A stretch of DNA of 64,000 nucleotides from Thysanoteuthis rhombus (GCA_963457665.1 OY735224.1:53609429-53673428); one strand, 5' to 3'; positions 30,101-40,770 are shown, numbered from the stretch's first letter. Notes: generated by a model not told the origin, from the sequence alone. A program made the numbers and translations.

Positions 30101-31946
30101 CAAATCCACCCGATCCAATGGTACCGTTGCAATCAGCACGTCAAACTACGCCAGAAAAAGCCATAAAATCGATAGGTAAAAATGACATTCAAAAGACCAT
30201 TTTTGATGGCTCCTTTATGGAAGTGCCTTCTCGACCAATAGCGGCTTTTTCCATCAAATTGGGCTGAGTCGAAAAATACATCAAATCCACCCGATCCAAT
30301 GGTACCGTTGCAATCAGCACGTCAAACTACGCCAGAAAAAGCCATAAAATCGATAGGTAAAAATGACATTCAAAAGACCATTTTTGATGGCTCCCTTATG
30401 GAAGTGCTTTCTCGACCAATAGCGGCTTTTTCCATCAAATTGGGCTGAGTCGAAAAATACATCAAATCCACCCGATCCAAGGGTACCGTTGCAATCAGCA
30501 CGTCAAACTACGCCAGAAAAAGCCAGAAAATCGATAGGTAAAAATGACATTCAAAAGACCATTTTTGATGGCTCTCTTATGGAATTGCCTTCTCGACCAA
30601 TAGCGGCTTTTTCCATCAAATTGGGCTGATGCGAAAAATACATCAAGCCCCCCGATCCAATGGTACCGTGGCAATCAGCACGTCAAACTACGCCAGAAAA
30701 AGCCATAAAATCGATAGGTAAAAATGACATTCAAAAGACCATTTTTGATGGCTCCCTTATGGAAGTACCTTCTCGACCAATAGCGGCTTTTTCCATCAAA
30801 GTGGGCTGAGTCAAAAAATACATCAAATCCACCCGATCCAATGGTACCGTTGTAATCAGCACGTCAAACTACGCCAGAAAAAGCCATAAAATCGATAGGT
30901 AAAAATGACATTCAAAAGACCATTTTTGATGGCTCCTTTATGGAAGTGCCTTCTCGACCAATAGCGGCTTTTTCCATCAAATTGGGCTGATGCGAAAAAT
31001 ACATCAAGCCCCCCGATCCAATGGTACCGTTGCAATCAGCACGTCAAACTACGCCAGAAAAAGCCATAAAATCAAAATGTGAAAATGACATTCAAAAGAC
31101 CATTTTTGATGGCTTACTGATGTGTGCGGTAGAAATGCATTTTCGGTCAATATTGACTTTTTCCATCAAATTGGGCTGACTCGAAAAATACATCAAATCC
31201 ACCTGATCCAATGGTACCGTTGCAATCAGCACGTCAAACTACGCCAGAAAAAGCCAGAAAATCAATAGGTAAAAATGACATTCAAAAGACCATTTTTGAT
31301 GGCTCTCTTATGGAATTGCCTTCTCGACCAATAGCGGTTTTTTCCATCAAATTCGGCTGATGCGAAAAATACATCAAACCCACCCGATCCAATGGTACCG
31401 TGGCAATCAGCACGTCAAACTACGCCAGAAAAAGCCATAAAATCGATAGGTAAAAATGACATTCAAAAGACCATTTTTGATGGCTCCCTTATGGAAGTAC
31501 CTTCTCGACCAATAGCGGCTTTTTCCATCAAAGTGGGCTGAGTCAAAAAATACATCAAATCCACCCGATCGAATGGTACCGTTGTAATCAGCACGTCAAA
31601 CTACGCCAGAAAAAGCCATAAAATCGATAGGTAAAAATGACATTCAAAAGACCATTTTTGATGGCTCCCTTATGGAAGTGCCTCCTCGACCAATAGCGGC
31701 TTTTTCCATCAAATTGGGCTGAGTCGAAAAATACATCAAACCCACCCGATCCAATGGTACCGTGGCAATCAGCACGTCAAACTTCGCTAGAAAAAGCCAT
31801 AAAATCGATAGGTAAAAATGACATTCAAAAGACCATTTTTGATGGCTCCCTTATGGAAGTGCCTACTCGACCAATAGCGGCTTTTTCCATCAAATTGGGC
31901 TGAGTCGAAAAATACATCAAATCCACCCGATCCAATGGTACCGTTG

Positions 31947-32830
31947 AGAGTTGAGAGGAAATGAGTTGCGATTAGGGAGGGGGAGAGAGATAGATAGTGA
32001 TATACAGAAAGTGATCAAACCCATCATTTCTATTGTCTGTTTTCTCCAATTTTCATTTCACGCCCGCTGGTCATGTCCACTGACCACCTATCCATTCTTA
32101 TCGTGTTATTTCTATGCTTCAACCTTCTGTAACAAGTGATGAAATATTTTTCCATGAACATTATCTCTTTTTGAACGTAGACTCATAACAAAGTATAGAT
32201 TATTTAGCTTTCCTACATAAAATATCAAACATCGTTAAACTTGATAGACTGAAATTCGATTGAAAATTATTATTCAACTATTGAAACTGAAGGTAAGTTC
32301 TCTGCTTAAATTTGATTTTGTGTCCAATATTTTTAATTTCTAATTCAGCAGATATGGAATAGTGAGATTTATTTTTAATTCAATAAATACAATTTAATGT
32401 TATGGTATTGGATAGTTAAATAATTTCTCAAATCTTTAGAATTCTTCTACGCTTTGGAATCAGAATTTAAGATGTACAACTTCTTATGAGGAAAGAAAAT
32501 ACATGAATTCTTTGTATGGTATTCTTGATTATTGGAATAGAGTTTTTCTCTTTCTCTTTTAAAAACTCTCTGATGATGTCAGCTAAATACAATCTTTTAA
32601 TATATGATATTTTAATAAATGGGTCCTAATCAATCTAATCACTTTCAGTCTACACTCTTAACTTTAAGAAATTAATTTTGAATATTTGTATCTGAATAAT
32701 TACTACACCTCTCTCTGTGTTTCTATGCACTGCAATTATTCAACAGCTGACTATTGTATGAAGTTGATATTCATCAGATATATTAGAAAACACACGAGGT
32801 ATCCTTTAGTTAGAAGTTGTTCGGATCAGC
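31947..32830. other. AT-rich stretch next to the satellite junction, no gene seen
   Basis: It starts with a purine-rich run (agggagggggagagagatag). One strong donor-like site, gaaggtaagtt, lies at about 32,288-32,298 on +, but no open exon with a matching acceptor was found. The mirror is 53,722-54,605. The right copy has tgacgtca where this one has tgatgtca (32,577). Confidence 0.6.
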
Positions 32831-33253
32831 GGTTCTTGAGAAATCTAATAAAAATGAATATTTCTCTACAACTCTAATTACATGTCGGTTATTGAAGAGA
32901 AACATAAGCAAACTGACCACTATCTGAATCACCTAGTCTTTTGTAAATATATATATATACATTTGAATTAAAAATTTAGTTTTTGGACATCTTTTGTACG
33001 CATTTCACATGATTGAGAAGAAAATATTTTTCAAGTTAATTTCTATGTAATGTTTCAAATATATTTTTATAGATAACATGCACTAGATGTCAATATATAT
33101 TTCTGCTCAAGGGAAATAAATGATCTGAAATATTTTCATGATTCAAAGAAAAATTAAGTCAATCATCATTTCACATTTTTAAAAAATTGCTCAATCAATT
33201 TTTATTACAATAATGATTACAGATATGTATCAGTTTTTTTTCCTGCTTTCCAG

Positions 33254-33780
33254 ATTGACTAGCTATTCTTCATTCACTGGTGATAACAACCAAGAAACAT
33301 TTAGCTATATCAAAAGTCTAGATTTCAATTTTGATGATGAAGTCTGGGACTACATCTCTGACGATGCCAAAGACTTCATTGGTAATTTCCTCTTGAACAA
33401 CAAAGGGTAAATAGCAGAATTTTATCTGTCTGTACTAAATTTGCCTTTATTTATTCACCGTTTTTTAGTATCAGTGGTTGTACTTGATTGTAATAAATCA
33501 ATAATAAGTCCAATTTTTCATCATATCACGTGTGAAAATGTTTCATAGTATATTGGTACTATATTCCCAAATCTTGTTCAATGAATGCAATGTCGTACTA
33601 AGACTTGATTCAATTATCATTTATTTAATTATAATCAGATAGATAGGTATTTTCAAGATGCAATTTTGTGTTCTATACATCATAATTACAAATCAATTTT
33701 TTTGTTTTTTAGAAAGAATGACCATTGATGATGTGTTGGACCATCGTTTGTTAAATGTTAGTTATCTGCCTCTGTTTTAA
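33254..33780 (+). pseudogene. Titin/MLCK-family kinase C-lobe exons, left arm
   Basis: Exon one follows a good acceptor (ctgctttccag, ending 33,253) and reads LTSYSSFTGDNNQETF, then FNFDDEVWDYISDDAKDFIG. This matches the protein kinase C-lobe of the myosin light chain kinase/titin/twitchin family, where the usual text is LSGLSPF.GDN..ET and ISDDAKDFI. After a ~300-bp intron, exon two (33,713 on) reads RMTIDDVLDHRLLN, matching RMT..E.L.HPWL, then stops at 33,778. Signs of decay: SPF became SSF, HPWL became HRLL, and the obvious donor (33,407) and acceptor (ttttttag, 33,712) join out of frame. An AG four bases further restores the frame by dropping two residues. No N-lobe, HRD, DFG or APE exons were found, so this is a fragment of a muscle-type kinase gene and not a working enzyme. 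Confidence 0.8.
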
Positions 33781-33809
33781 TTTTTAATCAATTGAAGTAA
33801 ACAATACTT

Positions 33810-34556
33810 GGCAAAGTTTAACCTCTGAGTTGTCAAAAAAGGATTATTTGATAACGACTGATTTTCACACACTACTGGATGACGAGAAGTAAACATTTTT
33901 TTTTTTTTGGTACTTGATTTTTTTCTTAAAGTTGATTTTGTGCCAAACTCAAGCTTGATTTAACTTTTTTTATTATATTTTTTATACAAACATTTTTGTG
34001 ATGTTGAAAAAATTAAAAACATCCCAATCTCAAATTTTGATAGCCTAGAGTAGTTCAGAGAAGAGAGAAATCAATCAAAGAAATTTACAGTAAATTTCAA
34101 TTTTATTATTTCTCGACTATTTTGATACAATATAAACAATAGCTCATATATTTCAGAATGAATAACTATGAAATGTCTGTAATATTTCACAGATGAATTA
34201 TGATCTTATAAATAAGTGATCAAATAAATAAATTACATCTTATATTATTATAGTTCAAATTTCTTTATAATCTTGTAAATAATTAGATAAATAAATTATG
34301 ATATTACAGTACACATTGTTGCGGTACTCATATTTCATTATTATCTTGCGAATGATTAAATGGATATATCATGATCTAACAATTCACATATTTTTGTCTA
34401 TTCATTTTATTTAAATTCTGGAAACTCTTTTCCTAATGAAAATGATAATGTATGAAGAAAGGAATATGAGCTTATTTTCAGAACAATCCAGTGCTTTGTG
34501 AAAATCAGTCCTAATCTAGCAATCCATTTTTGACAGCCCAACGGTTAAACTTTGCC
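33810..34556. mobile_element. MITE-like element with 71-bp inverted repeats, left arm
   Basis: 33,810-33,880 (ggcaaagtttaacctctgag ... ctactggat) and 34,486-34,556 read on - (ggcaaagtttaaccgttggg ... cactggat) are inverted repeats of equal length at roughly 80% identity. Between them is AT-rich DNA without an open frame. The short length, lack of coding and terminal inverted repeats suggest a non-autonomous DNA transposon. No target duplication was identified. Confidence 0.5.
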
Positions 34557-35774
34557 CAATTTGCTTTAAGCACCAAGCTAAGCAAAGCTTGATTTGCACT
34601 CTCACCTCCTAAAACTGAGGCTTGGCTCTTTCTTCTGCAAGTCCAAAGTGGTTTGTTTCAATTCAGCTTTTCATGAATAAAATTGTATCCAGATCCTCAT
34701 AAACGTGGGGATTATTTTATTCAATATCTGAAGTACATTTCTTATTTCAAAAAATTGTGTCAAATTAATTTCATTAACAATTCCTCCATCTATTTTGAGC
34801 AAAATCATGCAAATATTAAGACAATGATGAGGATGCAAATATTTTTCATTTAAAATATAGGTGGATATGTTTTAAATTTATGAAAAATATTCAAGTCTGA
34901 GAGTTACCTATGCATTTATTTATTTAAGTACTTGATGATTTATACCTGACTAATGTAAAATAGTAGGTCATTGACATTAGAACTTTGGTACCAAATGAAT
35001 GTTTTCATTTCAATCCCTAATACCAAGATAGTATTACTGATTGATTATAACCAATAAAAATAATGCATAAATAAATAATAAAAATACATAAGCAAATCGA
35101 GCATATTGTATATGTTTTAAATATCAAAGTATCTTTTATAAAAGATAGCTTCCATTAAGCATATTTTAAATTGCAATTCTGGTAGCATATTTCTGCCTGA
35201 AATCAAAGTTTAGCACTAAAAACCTTGGTGTGGTTAAATTACTGATTACCACTATTTATATTATTTGCTTTATGCTTTTACTGACCATGCACTAATTTAT
35301 CCACTATTATGAAACAGCCACAAGAGCCAATGGATTTAAGTTATGTAATTACTTATGAACATATATTAGAAAGTATGCATTTACGGAAATATATGCTTGT
35401 GCTTTTATTGCATTTACACATGATTGAACAGATACATCATTAATAGTTATTTTCTTAAATATCTGATACACAAAGTAATTGTATATTTTTGAATGATGTC
35501 TCTGTATATAGTTTTAGACTTAGATAGAATTTCTTAACACTTTCCAAACCTATCATATTAGATATTCCCGTGCATTTTTGGAAGGAGAGCAGCCTGCCAT
35601 AGATTGTCATGTAAATGATTTTTGAATGAAATACCACCACTAGTAATCACTAAAGAGTAAAATCTAAGGGAGTTAAATCATAAAAATTACAAACTGCTTT
35701 TTTTTCTAATGGCCAACATAAAGCTAGCATTCTAGAGATTATTCACTACAGTGGCACTGAAAGAGGCAGAGCAT
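34557..35774. other. AT-rich non-coding stretch, left arm
   Basis: No open frame with coding character, tRNA or recognisable repeat was seen. It contains a short caagctaagcaaagcttg hairpin-like motif (34,572-34,590) and runs of ATAAATA. The mirror is 50,780-51,997. Confidence 0.5.
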
Positions 35775-35854
35775 GCTTATGTTTCCCTTCAATAACCGAC
35801 ATGTAAGTAGAGTTGTAGAGAAATATTTTTTTATTAGATTTCTCACGAACCAAA

Positions 35855-35873
35855 CTAACCCTAACCCTAACCC
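35855..35873 (-). repeat. Interstitial telomere-like motif, left arm
   Basis: ctaaccctaaccctaaccc, three CCCTAA units on + (TTAGGG on -), immediately outside the inverted repeat ending at 35,851. TTAGGG is the ancestral animal telomere repeat. The tract is too short to be a telomere; it could be an insertion scar or chance. Confidence 0.7.
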
Positions 35874-36879
35874 AGAAAGATGAGAACTGATTGCTGACTG
35901 TTTTAAAGCTTACATATAATTGAAATGTATTTTTGAGAATAAAGCTATTCTGAAATTATTAGAATAACAAGCTTTTGCAAAATAGTGTTTATTATACTAA
36001 GTAAACATCAAAATCTCTTTTGTTTTCAACGCCTTCATAACACAATACACATAGAATAAGACTACTGAAACGCTCATATACATGCATGCACCTGAAAGTA
36101 TATAATAATACATGGCAGAATACTGTACCAATATGAAATGGTCAAATTCAGAATGATAAAACAATGGAATAATATTTCATGAAAAGTGTAAAATTTATTT
36201 TGCAAAATCAGTGATGTGCCTTGTTTCCTTAAAAAATAAGGTGCATTTATAAACATGAATTCTTTCAGTCTACGTAGTTGAATAGTGTTCAGAAAATTAC
36301 CGTTGTAAATGTATGCATAGATTTCAAAGTTGTATTCAAAATAGTAGAACACTGAATATTGAATATTAGCATACCATTCAAAATTATTTTGTTAATGTTA
36401 CTTACTATGTCAGTTGAAGTTGAAGTGATAATAATATAAAAAGTTACAAAGAATCTATAATGAAATTATTCAATAAATAGAGACATGAATTTTCAATTTT
36501 GCTCTCATGTCTTTATCCTCAATTCTTTTCTTAAAACATTCTTTGATAAATCATTTAATTGGATTTTCTTCACTTTTTCTCCTCATCTCATTCGAGATCA
36601 TTTCATTGCTTTTACTTTTCTACCTTTTTTTATCTCTTGTGCATTTCTATGCATAAAATAGGAAATTCTGACTTTCTTTTCTTTATTTTTTTTCTATCAT
36701 TTAGTATATTTGATATGATTATATGATGATTTATGATTCTATCATGAAATTAACATCTTGCATTTGAAAAAAAAAACTGCTGTAAAACTGATTGTCATCT
36801 TCTTTATTTGTATTATCCTGGGAGAAGCTCAAAGAAATCTGGAAAAATTGAACTACCAACAGATAAACACAAAAACTAT
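35874..36879. other. AT-rich non-coding stretch, left arm
   Basis: No supported gene. A frame at 36,758-36,949 encodes a basic-then-hydrophobic start (KKKTAVKLIVIFFICIILG) like a signal peptide, but it has no ATG; its first codon is TTG and no in-frame ATG or clear acceptor lies upstream. The mirror is 49,675-50,680. Confidence 0.5.
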
Positions 36880-37182
36880 TTATATCGTAACAGAAACAAC
36901 AATGTTAATGAAGCTGGCAAAAGGCAGTAGTAATGTGTTTGGTATATGAAAGATAACTTTTTCTGACTTAGGGCTCGATCTTTCTTGATTGATAGCAATC
37001 GTATTCACATAATAACCTCCAACCTGTTCTTTGGCATTAAACACCGTAAGAGTCCGAGAGATATCAAAAATAACTCTCATTGTTTAAGTTAAAATCAAGA
37101 TAGCCCAGTACCCAGTGTCTTTTGCGTTGGAGGTCAGGGATTGCTCAAGCCCTGACCCGTCAGTGCATATGGAGGACGCTGT
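36880..37182 (-). pseudogene. Broken coding exon with one in-frame stop, left arm
   Basis: Mirror of 49,372-49,674; see that entry. The in-frame stop is at 37,084-37,086. The interval is visibly richer in G+C than the DNA around it, which supports former coding use. Confidence 0.5.
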
Positions 37183-37709
37183 CTGAAAAACAGGTTACCA
37201 TGAACTAAGCTCGGTCTCTGTAAAGTAGGGGTCGGTAAAGTGCTCAATCAATACCTGAGGTCCATTGAACTTTTTAGGTCAATCTTTGGCATTCGTATGA
37301 GAAATAAAAAATACATTTTGTTTGTTTTTTAATTCTCTACCTGAATAGAGTTTTTAACGGAGGTTTTGATCTGCAATGTATGTTTATCATAAACTGATCA
37401 CCGAGTTTGCGTCAACCAGAATTCAAGCATGTTTACTTCAATCTTTTATGTATATGGGCTTGGCACTGATTGGGTGGTGGTTAAATAGGAATAAACTCTA
37501 GACCAGGTTTAGGAATCCACAAAACAATTAAGTAATTGGTTCCACAAATGTTCTGTACTGTTCAAAATCACATCGTTCAAGGCCTCGTTACAATTTAATA
37601 TGCGTTTTCTTTTCAGCTTGTATCAAGTTATATCAATTTGTTCTGCAATACCTTAACCTCACTAAATCGATTCAGAGGCTAATTAAAGCCAGATTCACCA
37701 TTGACGGTA
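37183..37709. other. Non-coding stretch between broken exon and minisatellite, left arm
   Basis: AT-rich, no gene seen. The mirror is 48,845-49,371. Confidence 0.5.
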
Positions 37710-38846
37710 TCCCTGAATATATCTGGTGAATCTAGATTTTTCTAGATGTTTTTTTCTTGAATTTTAGATGTAAAAAACTAAGATGTAATATACCTGTACA
37801 TATCTGGTGAATCTACATGTTTCTAGATGTTTTCAATCGAATTTGAAATGTAAGTCTGCAAATGTATTTGGTAAAATATCCTTGTATATACCTGGTGAAT
37901 CTACATGTTTCTAGAAGTTTTTATTTATTGTATTTTAGGTGTAAGCCCAACAGATGAATTTGGTAAAATATCCTTGTATATACCTGGTGAATTTAGATGT
38001 TTTTAGAGGTTTTTCTATTGGATTTAGATGTAAGCATGCAAATGAATTTTGTAAAATATACCTATGTATACATGGAGAGTCTAGATGTTTTTAGATGTGA
38101 GCCTGCAAATGAATTTGGTGAAATATTCCCGTACACACCTGGTGAATCTAGATGTTTCTAGATGTTTTCAATTGAATTTTAGATGTCAGCCTACAAATGA
38201 ATTTGGCAAAATATCCTTGTATATACCTAGGGAATTTAGATGTTTTTAGATGTTTTTCTATTCAATCTTACATGTATGCATGCAAATGAATTTGGTAAAA
38301 TATACCTATGTATACCTGGTGAGTCTAGATGTTTTTAGATGTTTTTCTATTGGATTTTAGATGTAAGCGTGCAAATGAATTTGGTAAAATATCCTTGTAA
38401 ATACCTATTTAATCTAGATGTTTTTAGATGTTTTTCCATTGGATTTTAGATGTAAACGTGCAAATGAACTTGGTAAAATATCCCTGTATATACATGGTGA
38501 ATCTAAATGTTTCTAGATATTTTTCCATCAAATTTTAGATGCGAGCCTACGAACGAATTTGGCAAAATGGTCCTGTACATATCTGATAAATTTAGATGTT
38601 TTTTATATGTTTTTATTATGGATTTTAGATGTAAGCCTGCAAATGAATTCGGAAAGATATATCTGTATACATCTAGTGAATCTAGATGTTTCTGGATGTT
38701 TTTTATCATTATTGAATTTTAGATGTAAGCCTACGAATGAATTTGGTCAAATATCCCTGTATATACTTTGTGAATCTAGATGCTTTTAGATGTTTTTTCT
38801 AAATTAGATCTTAGATGTGAGCCTGTAAATGAATTTGGCAATACTG
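37710..38846 (+). repeat. ~90-bp minisatellite, about 12 units, left arm
   Basis: Units are built from gcaaatgaatttggtaaaat, atccttgtatatacctggtg, aatctagatgtttctagatg and ttttagatgtaagcctg. The aatgaatttgg anchor recurs near 37,861, 37,951, 38,038, 38,105, 38,194, 38,282, 38,372, 38,461, 38,550, 38,640, 38,732 and 38,828. Spacing is 88-92 bp, with one short 67-bp unit. Units are diverged, so expansion is not recent. The last unit ends in ttggcaatactg, which resembles the hAT-like end at 41,220. Short open frames across it are repeat shadows. Confidence 0.92.
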
Positions 38847-38921
38847 GCTTGGAGTAATTGGCTTCTCTTTTTACTCTATTTTTCTCTTTCTTTCTGTGCT
38901 TATTTGTGTCATTTTACTTAC

Positions 38922-39017
38922 TTGTATTTTCTCTGAAAAAAAACGAAACATATTTTTTCTCTTTCTCTCCGCGTGTTGATTGTCAGGAAGAGAATAAATT
39001 TTACCAACTGTTTTCTC
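38922..39017 (-). CDS. 96-nt exon-like block, left arm
   Basis: Mirror of 47,537-47,632; see that entry. Both splice sites are conserved here. Confidence 0.35.
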
Positions 39018-39137
39018 CTGGAATTGAATAAAAATGCAGAAATAACAACAACAAACTGAAATTTGTATTAAAATAGTTTTATTTGTATAAATTGGCACCA
39101 ATGGTGCGTTTAAGTATGCATATCCATGAAGTATGTA

Positions 39138-39298
39138 TACACGCCAACCAACACACACCGCACACGCACACGAACCCATGCATACTCCTTTACATTCACG
39201 CACACAAACACGCACACAATCACACATATGCACAAGCAGACATAACACGTACAACAACACACACACGCACACCCACAATCTCACACACAAGTATAGGG
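39138..39298. repeat. CA-rich simple sequence, left arm
   Basis: Degenerate (CA)n and ACACGCAC repeats. Long frames rich in His/Thr or Cys/Val in this interval are read-through of the simple repeat. The mirror is 47,256-47,416. Confidence 0.85.
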
Positions 39299-39387
39299 CG
39301 ACACCAAGCCGTGGTGTAATACAGAAGCTAGTCTCACCGACATATACTGAAGTGAGATCAAGCCCCACGGTGTCCCACAAGTGTGGC

Positions 39388-39456
39388 TCTATGCCTATGT
39401 GTGTATGTGTGTAAATGTGTGTGTTGTATGTATGTATGCGTGTATGTATGTATGTA

Positions 39457-39495
<39 letters not shown>

Positions 39496-39642
39496 CCACC
39501 CACCTACCTATCTCGGCCCGTTTTATAGATCCCTGTTCATATCTATTGTATATATGTATGTATGTATGCATGTATGTATCTCAGTCTGTTCACATCTATT
39601 TCTGATCATATCTATCTATCAATCTATCTAGCTGTCTGTTCA

Positions 39643-39678
<36 letters not shown>

Positions 39679-39785
39679 AGTGTCTGTGTTCACATCTATC
39701 TACCTAGCAACCTATCTACTTACCTAGCCACCCAGATACCTACCCAACCTACCTACCAATCTATCTACCAATCTAGCTACCTAGC
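39388..39785. repeat. Compound microsatellite (TG/TATG/TATC/CTAC), left arm
   Basis: In order: TG/TATG mixture, a pure (TG)16 tract at 39,461-39,492, (TATG)n near 39,550-39,580, (TATC)n near 39,643-39,678, then degenerate CTAC/CTAT units to 39,785. The (TG)16 against (AC)14 in the other arm is the 4-bp shift in arm symmetry. Confidence 0.92.
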
Positions 39786-40118
39786 GTTGGAATTGAACTC
39801 ACTACAGTATGATTGTCAATGAGACGAAGCTTGCTAACATTGTCCCATGGTGAAGCGTCGCTAACATCTATACATGTGCGTATAATTGTGTGTGTTTGTG
39901 CGCATGGAAGTACATGCGTGTGTGCTCATGCATATAAGATTTGTGTGTTTAGTGTACTTAGTGTGTGTGTGTGTGCGCATATACACATACTATGGATATA
40001 GTCTTAAAAGTCGAAAAAGTCGAAAAAGTGGGGAAAAAAGCGGAAAAAAAAACCCCGTCTGGGATGCATGAGTATGTCAGTGACCAATTGCTGGGCTGAC
40101 ATACAAGAGGCAAATATT
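39786..40118. other. Short non-coding stretch, left arm
   Basis: On - it contains gtgagttcaattccaacgc (mirror near 46,756-46,775), which loosely recalls a tRNA B box (GTTCRANNCC), so a SINE remnant is possible. A direct repeat aaagtcgaaaaagtcgaaaa lies near 40,008-40,030. No gene. The mirror is 46,440-46,772. Confidence 0.4.
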
Positions 40119-40327
40119 GCCGTTTTGGCCGCTTTGGCCGCTTTGGCCGTTTTGGCCGTTTTGCAACTAGACCTAGCTCCTTTTGGGTGCTAAATCGAGT
40201 TACGTTTTGTTGGCCGTTTTGCAACTAGACCTAGCTCCTTTTGGGTGCTAAATCGAGTTACGTTTTGTTGGCCGTTTTGCAACTAGACCTAGCTCCTTTT
40301 GGGTGCTAAATCGAGTTACGTTTTGTT
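40119..40327 (+). repeat. 9-bp and 58-bp tandem repeats, left arm
   Basis: Five 9-bp units (gccgttttg/gccgctttg) at 40,119-40,162 lead into three near-identical 58-bp units at 40,154, 40,212 and 40,270. Each unit has ggccgttttgcaactagacc, tagctccttttgggtgc and taaatcgagttacgttttg. Each starts with the same ggccgtttt as the 9-bp repeat, which suggests slippage began there. In the gene model below they fall in the 3' part of the transcript. Confidence 0.95.
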
Positions 40328-40389
40328 GCAAGGCATTGAACTTATGCATCCCTTGTCACAGGCTGGCTTCTTCATTTGGTGAAGATATT

Positions 40390-40723
40390 TCATTCTGCAA
40401 AAATAAAAGACAAGAAGAAATGTCAGAATAATGTTTGATCATCAAGGACAAAAACAAGAGAAAAAAGTTGAATCATTTTAAGCCATCAGTTCTCGATTCA
40501 AAATGGCGAAATTACAATGTTCATGGCCTCAAAGTTATGAAGCGAGGCAAAATATATTTAATTCATTTTAATAATTTAATAATTTGATTAGTCCGACACA
40601 GGAAAAAAGTAGATAATAGAGGTACTTACGATTTGTTTTCAAATCACTTGCTCTGCCTGAGATATTTTTTGCAGAACTTTTTTTGCATTTGAACCTGTTT
40701 GTCTTAGGTTCATTGTTCTGCAT
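40390..40723 (-). CDS. Small two-exon gene model, 32-residue basic peptide, left arm
   Basis: Mirror of 45,835-46,168. Exon one is 40,630-40,723; exon two starts at 40,394. ATG, donor, acceptor and stop are all conserved and no difference was seen. The two copies are transcribed divergently, away from the centre. Confidence 0.4.
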
Positions 40724-40770
40724 CAGTCTGGAAACACCAAATGAATCAAAGTAGTCCCGGAAACGGCTTG

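Larger units (their letters stand above)
1..31946 (+). repeat. Left satellite array, 181/190-bp monomers (about 175 copies)
   Basis: Head-to-tail tandem repeat. The KpnI-like motif tggtaccgttgc recurs at 61, 242, 423, 604 and 785, giving a 181-bp period that holds across the array apart from +9-bp type B units. A typical monomer reads: tggtaccgttgcaatcagc, a cgtcaaactacgcc block, an atcgat block, a gaccatttttgatggc block, the variable cassette, ttccatcaaattgggctg, then gtcgaaaaatacatc and cccgatcc. The window begins inside a type B unit. The array ends abruptly after ccgttg at 31,946. The 60-120-codon open frames on both strands recur with the monomer, carry its variants and have no coding character, so they are not genes. 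A monomer length near 180 bp is common for centromeric or heterochromatic satellites, but nothing here proves a centromere. Confidence 0.98.
32831..35851. mobile_element. 3.0-kb interval bounded by ~78-bp inverted repeats, left arm
   Basis: The left end 32,831-32,909 (ggttcttgagaaatctaata ...) and the right end 35,775-35,851, read on -, (ggttcgtgagaaatctaata ...) match at about 95% with one 2-bp indel. Both end in acataagc. They face each other as terminal inverted repeats would. Inside are the two kinase exons and a smaller inverted-repeat element. No transposase or obvious target-site duplication is visible, so this may be a non-autonomous element that carries a gene fragment, or two copies of a short dispersed repeat in opposite orientation. 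Confidence 0.5.

Noticed and set aside
1-31946. Dozens of 60-119-codon open frames in the left satellite
   Set aside because: They recur with the monomer on both strands, differ only by satellite variants and often start at non-ATG codons; they are shadows of the repeat.
1-31946. CRISPR array, because of regular repeats
   Set aside because: Repeats are contiguous 181/190-bp monomers with no unique spacers, in a eukaryotic context.
1-31946. CENP-B box or proof of a centromere in the satellite
   Set aside because: No good match to the CENP-B box was found; monomer size alone does not show centromere function.
31951-32139. 62-codon frame starting at the satellite junction
   Set aside because: TTG start and low-complexity beginning; no splice or homology support.
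36074-36352. 92-codon frame on - (mirror 50,202-50,480)
   Set aside because: Starts with GTG and has the Ile/Phe/Tyr/Asn composition of chance frames in AT-rich DNA.
36758-36949. Possible small secreted protein (signal-peptide-like start)
   Set aside because: First codon is TTG, no in-frame ATG and no supporting upstream exon.
38871-39503. 210-codon frame on - (and 169-codon mirror on + at 47,174-47,683)
   Set aside because: Mostly Cys/Val or His/Thr read-through of CA/TG simple repeats. Only the 96-nt exon-like part inside it has splice support.
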